Source of the DNA: Bretschneidera sinensis
Taxonomy: Eukaryota; Streptophyta; Magnoliopsida; Brassicales; Akaniaceae
Reading direction: 5' to 3'
Length of the DNA stretch: 64,000 nt
Assembly (NCBI GenBank): GCA_023935145.1
Contig: CM043704.1
Span: 96,683,873-96,747,872, forward strand
The position numbers and the translations under genes are program-made. Of this stretch, positions 57,840 through 64,000 are shown in pieces. The notes under the pieces are model-generated. The model saw only the letters and a program-made list of their open reading frames with translations, was not told the origin of the DNA and ran no database searches. Position 1 is the stretch's first letter. Every line of letters begins with the position of its first letter.

Positions 57840-59899
57840 CTACTGATCTCCAAGGTCAGGAGACCCCGTGCCCGATCGCCCGCCAATATCCTGCCCATCA
57901 GCGGGCTCATCATCCGAAGCTAGCGGCTCCTCATCCTCGGGCCCCAGCAGGTCCAATGCAGAGAAATCGAGCTCCGGGTACATGCTCTCAGCCTTCCCCT
58001 TGGCCTCCATGAACCCCGTAAGGTACTGCTGGCCACCTTCGGAAACGACGGCCAGGCGATAGGCCTCCGAACTCTGGAAAGAAGCCAAGGCTTCCTCCAC
58101 GGCCGCCCTAGTGCGGGCCTCAGCCTTCTCAGCTGCGGCTCTAAGACGGGCCTCGACCTCCTCGATAGCGGCCCGAGCAGTGGCTTCAGCTTCGGCTTTA
58201 GCCAGGATAGCAGACTCCAAGGAAGCCTGCAGCTGGCAAACAGCCTCTGTCCTCTCCTCCAACTGGCGCTGGGTACGCCCAAGAAGCTCCGCTGTCTCCA
58301 TGCATCGACGTGCGGCCGCGCCCACCAGAACGCCCATCTGATACCAGAAGCCATGCGTGAAACACAATTCGGCAAAAACAATATATAACAAAGCAAAAAT
58401 GGAATCTAACCTGAGAAGCCAAAGCCTCGGCCGCCGCACAGAGAGAGTCCGTGGTCTTTCGACCCAACTCGGCAATATCACGAGGGGGGGTGCCCTTAAA
58501 CAGATGTTCCCTCGCCACCCGAGGATGTGCGAAGACAGATTCATCTGTCCGGATGGCCCAGTTGGGCATGAAGATCGAGGCCTCCAAAGCTGGCCCCTGG
58601 CTAGGGCCGGGGATAGGGGCACTGCTTACCGGAGGTGTCTCTGACTGGGTCGACGGCCGTGGAGGAGTCCCCAAGTCAATCGGAGCCGGAGATGGGGCTC
58701 GGGCCCTCTTCTTAGGCCGCGAAGTCGAGCCTGTTTGTTTCCCAGACCGAGTCGACCTCCTCTGCTCCAATGCCAACTTCTTGGCATGCTCTCTGGCACG
58801 GGCAGCTGCTTCCATATATGATCAAAACACAAGCAAACAAAAGAAACAAACGAAAGAAGGAAATAACGTAAGTACAAATCGCAGGATAACGATGCAAAAT
58901 AAGAATAAAGAAAGTAGAGGGTAAACCAAAGCCTTTACCGCTCTCAAGCGAAGGCTCAGGGCACAAAGAACAAAGACCTCGCCGGGCCAGTTCTTCATTG
59001 TCGTATAGGACCCCGACGTCCAAAGGCGAGGCCACCATGGCGTTCACCGTCTCTTGCTCATACGGAAGAAGGCCCGCCTTTTTGCATTTTCCGGTGCGGT
59101 CCATACTCCACGCACGAGGCAAGCCGAAGTCCTCGGCAGATCGGATGAAAAAGAAATTCTTCTTCCACCTTTTGATAGATGAAGGGGTCTTCTTCAGCAA
59201 CCTCCTCTTCGGTCGAGTACTAAAGACCACCCACCCTGTGTGACCATGCCGGCTGATCAAGAAGTGGGCCTTGAAAATATCCATCGTCATTGGTCGGCCC
59301 ACTTCTAAGCAAATGCAGATAAAGGCCATGATCAGCCGTACCGAATTCGGTACCAGCTGACACAACGCTATATCAAAGTACCTAAGGATTCTACAAAAGT
59401 AGGGGTGAAGGGGAAACCGAAGCCCGGCCTGCATGTGATGCTCGTACACGCAAAGCTCGAACGGGGCCCGGTCAGGGAGGACATCACAGGCCCTCTCCCC
59501 CACCCTGGCCAGCCAAAGCTCATACTCGCCCGGAATGCGGTACGTCTTCTTTATCACTTCCAAATCCTCCTCCCTCAGTTGGCTAGGGATCTCGTTGGCT
59601 GTATAGTTCCATTCCTCTCTCTCCTCTCCAGCCGAGGTCTCCCTAATGTCGGTCAACGCCCTAAGTGTGTCCTCACCAGACGAGGACCCGTCCTGATATT
59701 CTCTCTCCACCCCCAAAGGAACGTAGGGCACTAGCGCCATGGGGCCTGCCCCTGGCGTACCCGTTACGGGGGCATTCCCTCCAGAAGAAGACGAGGACGT
59801 CTCTACTTCTTCGGAGCTGCTACCACTCGTACCATCTACACTACTCCTACCATTACTACTACTAGGCCTATCGCGGTATGTATCAAACGAAGAAGACAT
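57840..59899 (-). CDS. antisense three-exon gene of the Tat element (618 aa, transposase_28-like)
   Basis: Exons 59899-58939, 58808-58411 and 58337-57840 are separated by introns of 130 and 73 bp with donors G/GTAAAG and CAG/GTTAGA and acceptors GGAAG and TATCAG. Lengths 961+398+498 keep one open frame. The N-terminal 65 residues are Ser-rich (MSSSFDTYRDRPSSSN). Residues about 95-230 (IPGEYELWLARVGERACDVL, LHPYFCRILRYFDIALCQLV, GRPMTMDIFKAHFL) resemble the plant 'putative gypsy type transposon' (transposase_28) family often found as antisense ORF in Tat elements. Exon 2 is basic (RPKKRARAPSP, a likely nuclear signal). Exon 3 is a long coiled coil (EAEATARAAIEEVEARLRAA) with an acidic end (PEDEEPLASDDEPADGQD). 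No nonsense or shift was seen, unlike pol on the same element. Function is unknown. Confidence 0.8.
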
Positions 59900-60140
59900 G
59901 ATATGAAAATTAAAGAAAACACGAACTCACCAACGTCCGAAGGATTCGGACTTGAATTCCTCCTAGAGCTTTCCTCCCAAGGTCTCGCGAATGCAACGAT
60001 CACACCAATCTTCTCACTGAAGAGACGAGAACGAGGACTCACAAGCTTCTTTGGACGAGGCCGAGGGCTCTCAGGAAAGCTACTCTCTGAAAACATAAGG
60101 AGATTATGGCATGTGTGTGGAAGAAGAAGAAACCAAAGCC
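59900..60140 (-). other. leader of the antisense gene
   Basis: An open stretch upstream (FSESSFPESPRPRPKKLVSP, near 60096-60037) ends at a good donor, G/GTGAGTTC, near 59932, so an extra 5' exon is possible. Otherwise this is the 5' UTR of the gene whose ATG is at 59899. Confidence 0.4.
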
Positions 60141-60150
60141 CCTTATATAG
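60141..60150 (-). promoter_or_regulatory. TATA box of the antisense gene
   Basis: CTATATAAGG on the minus strand, about 245 bp upstream of the ATG. The sequence between is transcribed-looking and pyrimidine-rich (TTTCTTCTTCTTCC). Confidence 0.6.
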
Positions 60151-60338
60151 GAGAAGTGTCACGGCCAACGAGGAGCATTTAATGTAGTCGCAGGAATCTA
60201 GGGGACAATTTAGAACTCCCAAACGACCAACACACTTTCCCAGGGGACGTTACGTCCCTCGAGGTTGCCGCCGCTTTCCCTAAAAACGGTTGTTTAAATT
60301 TCCGAGGTAACATGACGCGGCATCCCCCCAGGTGAGAC

Positions 60339-60395
60339 CACGTGTCTCCACAGCCGCCGTCCTAGACATGAGAAACTTTCCCGTAGTTCCACGTG
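60339..60395. promoter_or_regulatory. two G-boxes (CACGTG) upstream of the antisense gene
   Basis: CACGTG at 60339-60344 and 60390-60395, about 190-250 bp upstream of the minus-strand TATA box and directly next to the tandem array. The same hexamer occurs in the LTRs. G-boxes bind bZIP and bHLH factors in plants. Confidence 0.45.
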
Positions 60396-62750
60396 TCCTC
60401 GGACCCATGGTCTTCTTGGCCGAGGAGATGGATTGCTCCACTGGTCCTCGGCCCATTCTCTTCAAGGTCCGAGGAGATGGATTGCTCCACTAGTCCTCGG
60501 ACCCATGGTCTTCTTGGCCGAGGAGATGGATTGCTCCACTGGTCCTCGGCCGCTTCTCTTCAAGGTCTGAGGAGATGGATTGCTCCACTAGTCCTCGGAC
60601 CCATGGTATTCTTGGCCGAGGAGATGGATTGCTCCACTGGTCCTCGGCCCATTCTCTTTAAGGTCCGAGGAGATGGATTGCTCCACTAGTCCTCGGACCC
60701 ATGGTCTTCTTGGCCGAGGAGATGGATTGCTCCACTGGTCCTCGGCCGCTTCTCTTCAAGGTCCGAGGAGATGGATTGCTCCACTGGTCCTCGGACCCAT
60801 GGTATTCTTGGCCGAGGAGATGGATTGCTCCACTAGTCCTCGGCCCATTCTCTTCAAGGTCCGAGGAGATGGATTGCTCCACTGGTCCTCGACCCACTCT
60901 CTTCAAGGTCCGAGGAGATGGATTGCTCCACTAGTCCTCGGACCCAGGGTATTCTTGGCCGAGGAGATGGATTGCTCCACTGATCCTCGGCCCACTCTCT
61001 TCAAGGTCCGAGGAGATGGATTGCTCCACTAGTCCTCGGACCTAGGGTATTCTTGGTCGAGGAGATGGATTGCTCCACTGGTCCTCGGCCCACTCTCTTC
61101 AAGGTCCGAGGAGATGGATTGCTCCACTAGTCCTCGGACCCATGGTCTTCTTGGCCGAGGAGATGGATTGCTCCACTGGTCCTCGGACCCAGGGTATTCT
61201 TGGCCGAGGATATGGATTGCTCCACTGGTCCTCGACCCACTCTCTTCAAGGTCCGAGGAGATGGATTGCTCCACTAGTCCTCGGACCCATGGTATTCTTG
61301 GCCGAGGAGATGGATTGCTCCACTGGTCCTCGGCCCATTCTCTTCAAGGTCCGAGGAGATGGATTGCTCCACTGGTCCTCGGCCCACTCTCTTCAAGGTC
61401 CGAGGAGATGGATTGCTCCACTAGTCCTCGGACCCAGGGTATTCTTGGCCGAGGAGATGGATTGCTCCACTGGTCCTCGGCCCACTCTCTTCAAGGTCTG
61501 AGGAGATGGATTGCTCCACTAGTCCTCGGACCCATGGTCTTCTTGGCCGAGGAGATGGATTGCTCCACTGGTCCTCGGCCCATTCTCTTCAAGGTCCGAG
61601 GAGATGGATTGCTCCACTAGTCCTCGGACCCATGGTCTTCTTGGCCGAGGAGATGGATTGCTCCACTGGTCCTCGGACCCAGGGTATTCTTGGCCGAGGA
61701 GATGGATTGCTCCACTGGTCCTCGGCCCACTCTCTTCAAGGTCCAAGGAGATAGATTGCTCCACTAGTCCTCGGACCCATGGTATTCTTGGCCGAGGAGA
61801 TGGATTGCTCCACTGGTCCTCAGCCCATTCTCTTCAAGGTCCGAGGAGATGGATTGCTCCACTGGTCCTCGGTCGCTTCTCTTCAAGGTCCGAGGAGATG
61901 GATTGCTCCACTAGTCCTCGGACCCATGGTCTTCTTGGCCGAAGAGATGGATTGCTCCACTGGTCCTCGGCCGCTTCTCTTCAAGGTCCGAGGAGATGGA
62001 TTGCTCCACTAGTCCTCGGACCCATGGTCTTCTTGGCCGAGGAGATGGATTGCTCCACTGGTCCTCGGCCCCTTCTCTTCAAGGTCCGAGGAGATGGATT
62101 GCTCCACTAGTCCTCGGACCCATGGTCTTCTTGGCCGAGGAGATGGATTGCTCCACTGGTCCTTGGCCCATTCTCTTCAAGGTCCGAGGAGATGGATTGC
62201 TCCACTAGTCCTCGGACCCATGGTCTTCTTGGCCGAGGAGATGGATTGCTCCACTGGTCCTCGGCCCATTCTCTTCAAGGTCCGAGGAGATGGATTGCTC
62301 CACTAGTCCTCGGACCCATGGTCTTCTTGGCCGAGGAGATGGATTGCTCCACTGGTCCTCGGCCCCTTCTCTTCAAGGTCCGAGGAGATGGATTGCTCCA
62401 CTAGTCCTCGGACCCATGGTCTTCTTGGCCGAGGAGATGGATTGCTCCACTGGTCCTTGGCCCCTTCTCTTCAAGGTCCGAGGAGATGGATTGCTCCACT
62501 AGTCCTCGGACCTATGGTCTTATTGGCCGAGGAGATGGATTGCTCCACTGGTCCTCGGCCCCTTCTCTTCAAGGTCCGAGGAGATGAATCGCTCCACTAG
62601 TCCTCGGACCCATGGTATTCTTGGCCGAGGAGATGGATTGCTCCACTGGTCCTCGGCCCCTTATTTTCTAAAGATGGTTTGCCCCACTTGTCCTTGGCCC
62701 CCTGGTGTTTTTGGCCGAAAGGAGGAGTCGCTCCACAAGCCCTCGGTCTA
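60388..62750. repeat. tandem array of about 49-bp subunits (98-bp dimers)
   Basis: About 45 subunits, estimated from length, of two alternating kinds. Type A reads GGTCCGAGGA, an 18-nt loop, then TCCTCGGACC. Type B reads GGCCGAGGA, loop, TCCTCGGCC. Both share GATGGATTGCTCCACT in the loop, and they are joined by CATGGTCTTCTT or CATTCTCTTCAA. The dimer period is exactly 98 bp over long runs (for example 61996, 62094, 62192, 62290, 62388). Alternation is broken in places, and copies decay after about 62660. Retand-type elements are known to carry amplified tandem repeats in this position. Confidence 0.95.
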
Positions 62751-62871
62751 TTCTCTCTTGCCTTGGGCCAAATGTTGACCAGACTTCACGCCTCCGTAGA
62801 GGATCTAACGCCAACCTAGTTCTGCTACTTCCTTAACCACAGTGTCGCACTTAAGGAAGTGGGGGGCCTCT
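62751..62871 (+). promoter_or_regulatory. spacer and polypurine tract before the Tat 3' LTR
   Basis: AAGGAAGTGGGGGGCCTC (62854-62871) abuts the LTR start TGATACT and is the expected primer for plus-strand synthesis. Confidence 0.85.
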
Positions 62872-63514
62872 GATACTACCAAAATATGACACTCCAATAG
62901 GAGGAGGACACGTGGATCATCGTGATCCCAGAATTCAAAGAGACACGCGGACAATTCAGGCCCAGACAGTTGGATCTCCAGGTCATGACCGCCCTTCAGG
63001 GCATCATTGCCTCCAGCTGGGCCTCCAGGTCATGACCGCCCTCAGGGGCATCTTGGCCCCAGCTGGGCCTCCACGTCACCACCGCCCTCCGAACCATCAT
63101 TATCCAACCAAGTTGGGACGTCAGATCTAAACACCGTCTTACGCATAGACGGCTCTGGAGTAAGCCAACAAGGCAAAAGCCCTACTGAACGGTTCTCAGC
63201 TTCCTAGCTGGGCCTCATAGGCATCATTACCCAACCCAGTTGGGGTATCCTGTCACAGCCGCCCCGACCCACTACCGCCTCCGAATATCACCGCCTCCGA
63301 AACTCTATAAAAGGACTTGGTAAGCGGTCCAAAGGGGGGGACAGAGCTTTTCAGCTTTAAACACATACAACCTTGAGCTTTTGCTAACTTAAGCATCGGA
63401 GCATCCTCGGAGGCATCCCCTCCGTCGATCCCAATAGCTAATCTCCCTTTCTCTGTGCAGGTACTTCTGCAGGCTAAACATCCAGCTCAACAACACTCAT
63501 TTTTGGCATCAACA
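62872..63514 (+). repeat. Tat element 3' LTR (about 643 bp)
   Basis: Matches the 5' LTR except for about seven substitutions (near the start AAG/AGG, GCATTATT/GCATCATT, TTTCCC/TTATCC, ACCATC/ACCGTC, GACAG/GACGG, CAGCAAC/CAACAAC) and perhaps one missing base at its left end. Confidence 0.95.
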
Positions 63515-63519
63515 GAAGT

Positions 63520-64000
63520 GTTTATCTTTTTATTTATTTTTCTGCAAATTTGTTTTTTTTGAAATAAAAAAAATATCTTATTGATTATTCTGTAAATTAA
63601 AATATAAATTATTTGTAGCTTTTGATTAGGCAAAAATTCAAGAATTCATTTTTAGAACATCCAGTATTGGTATGCGAATTTGTGCCTTATTTTTTGTCTA
63701 TTTGATAATTATTTCCAATTTCTTCGTGTTAAATTATTTTATATACCCGTTATTAAGAATATATCGTACAAGATTAAACTGTATTTATCTTAATGTCAGG
63801 TGGGCCGCTAGTCTAGGACCTTATGATAGCCAATAGATGTCCACAGCATATGCATGTGTCATAAGACACTGGCAAATGAATCATAAGGAAAATTTTGATT
63901 TGAAGTGCTGAAAACAGAATTTGATTCTCAACTGATGTTCTAACTATACAATTGATCTAAAACGCACAAAAAAAAACACTGCATCAGTTCCTATTAGTAA
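63520..64000. other. right flank, resembling the 3' flank of a SAUR gene
   Basis: The last 100 bases (TTTGATTCTCAACTGATGTT, then ACAATTGATCTAAAACGCA, then CACTGCATCAGTTC) align loosely with 34150-34215, which lies just downstream of SAUR copy 3. A further minus-strand SAUR is therefore expected just past the window end. No gene lies within this stretch itself. Confidence 0.45.

Larger units (their letters stand above)
51534..63514 (+). mobile_element. Tat/Retand-type Ty3/gypsy retrotransposon with antisense gene and tandem array (12 kb)
   Basis: LTRs at 51534-52177 and 62872-63514 run TGATACT…GGCATCAACA with intact target duplication GAAGT (51529-51533, 63515-63519). The primer site TGGCGCCGTCCGTGGGA follows the 5' LTR and the purine tract GGAAGTGGGGGGCCTC precedes the 3' LTR. 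Order: LTR, gag, protease, RT, two RNase H domains, integrase, antisense three-exon gene, tandem array, LTR. The dual RNase H and the antisense ORF are known marks of the Tat lineage (Retand, Ogre and relatives). The LTRs differ at about seven positions (roughly 1 percent), so this is the youngest large insertion here, though its gag-pol is broken. Confidence 0.95.

Noticed and set aside
44871..62660. CRISPR-like regular repeats
   Set aside because: Plant nuclear context, no unique spacers and no cas genes. The arrays lie inside retroelement LTR or 3' regions.
60393..62778. Many overlapping open frames of 60-170 codons across the tandem array on both strands
   Set aside because: They follow from the repeat: stop-free phases recur because the 98-bp unit lacks stops in several frames, and 98 is not a multiple of three, so no single protein repeat is conserved.

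Overview
The window is nuclear DNA of a flowering plant, most likely a eudicot. The support is spliced genes with AT-rich GT/AG introns, several SAUR auxin-response genes, a PLS-type PPR sequence, a YEATS-domain (GAS41/TAF14-type) sequence, a GH1 linker-histone-type gene, and Ty1/copia, Ty3/gypsy, Helitron and MITE elements of plant type. I could not determine the species.

Layout. 1-10 kb is AT-rich intergenic DNA with microsatellites, two local tandem duplications, a decayed copia 3' end (about 2.3-4.0 kb) and a Tourist-like MITE (7.9-8.5 kb). An intact SAUR50-like gene lies at 10.3-10.6 kb on the minus strand. From 13.1 to 19.2 kb, minus-strand exons are scattered in order: a small unassigned exon chain, then four exons of a YEATS gene that lacks its 5' exons and has two damaged splice sites, with a copia 3' end sitting in one intron. 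20.3-22.3 kb holds an internally deleted gypsy element and a copia integrase scrap. An intact two-exon GH1 gene follows (22.8-24.0 kb), then a non-autonomous Helitron (24.9-26.8 kb) and a PPR pseudogene (27.3-28.9 kb).

29.2-34.6 kb is a minus-strand SAUR tandem cluster: three intact genes and two SAUR relics. They share upstream motifs including the auxin-response core TGTCTC. The last bases of the window again resemble the 3' flank of a SAUR gene, so the cluster probably resumes beyond 64 kb.

Between these SAUR blocks lies about 28 kb of retroelements resolved here to the base. Copia element 1 (35291-45560, site duplication CAAAG) carries an antisense gypsy element (39696-43689, ACCCC) inside its RNase H gene and a solo LTR (44194-45421, TCTGG) inside its 3' LTR. 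Copia element 2 (45570-50543, minus strand) lies beside it. A 12-kb Tat/Retand-type gypsy element (51534-63514, GAAGT) follows. Between the last two, about 1 kb of older locus DNA holds a 100-nt near-perfect hairpin that resembles a plant miRNA precursor.

The Tat/Retand element is the most interesting object. Its gag-pol is one unshifted frame broken by six stop codons, yet its LTRs differ at only about seven bases. Downstream and antisense to pol it carries an uninterrupted three-exon gene (618 codons before the stop) with its own TATA box and G-boxes. Beyond that is a roughly 2.3-kb tandem array of about 49-bp subunits, alternating as 98-bp dimers, each an inverted repeat whose stem is kept by a compensatory base-pair change between the two subunit types. 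The general layout (antisense ORF plus tandem repeats in a Tat-lineage element) is known from published families. The splice structure, the contrast with the broken pol, and the hairpin covariation are read from this sequence.
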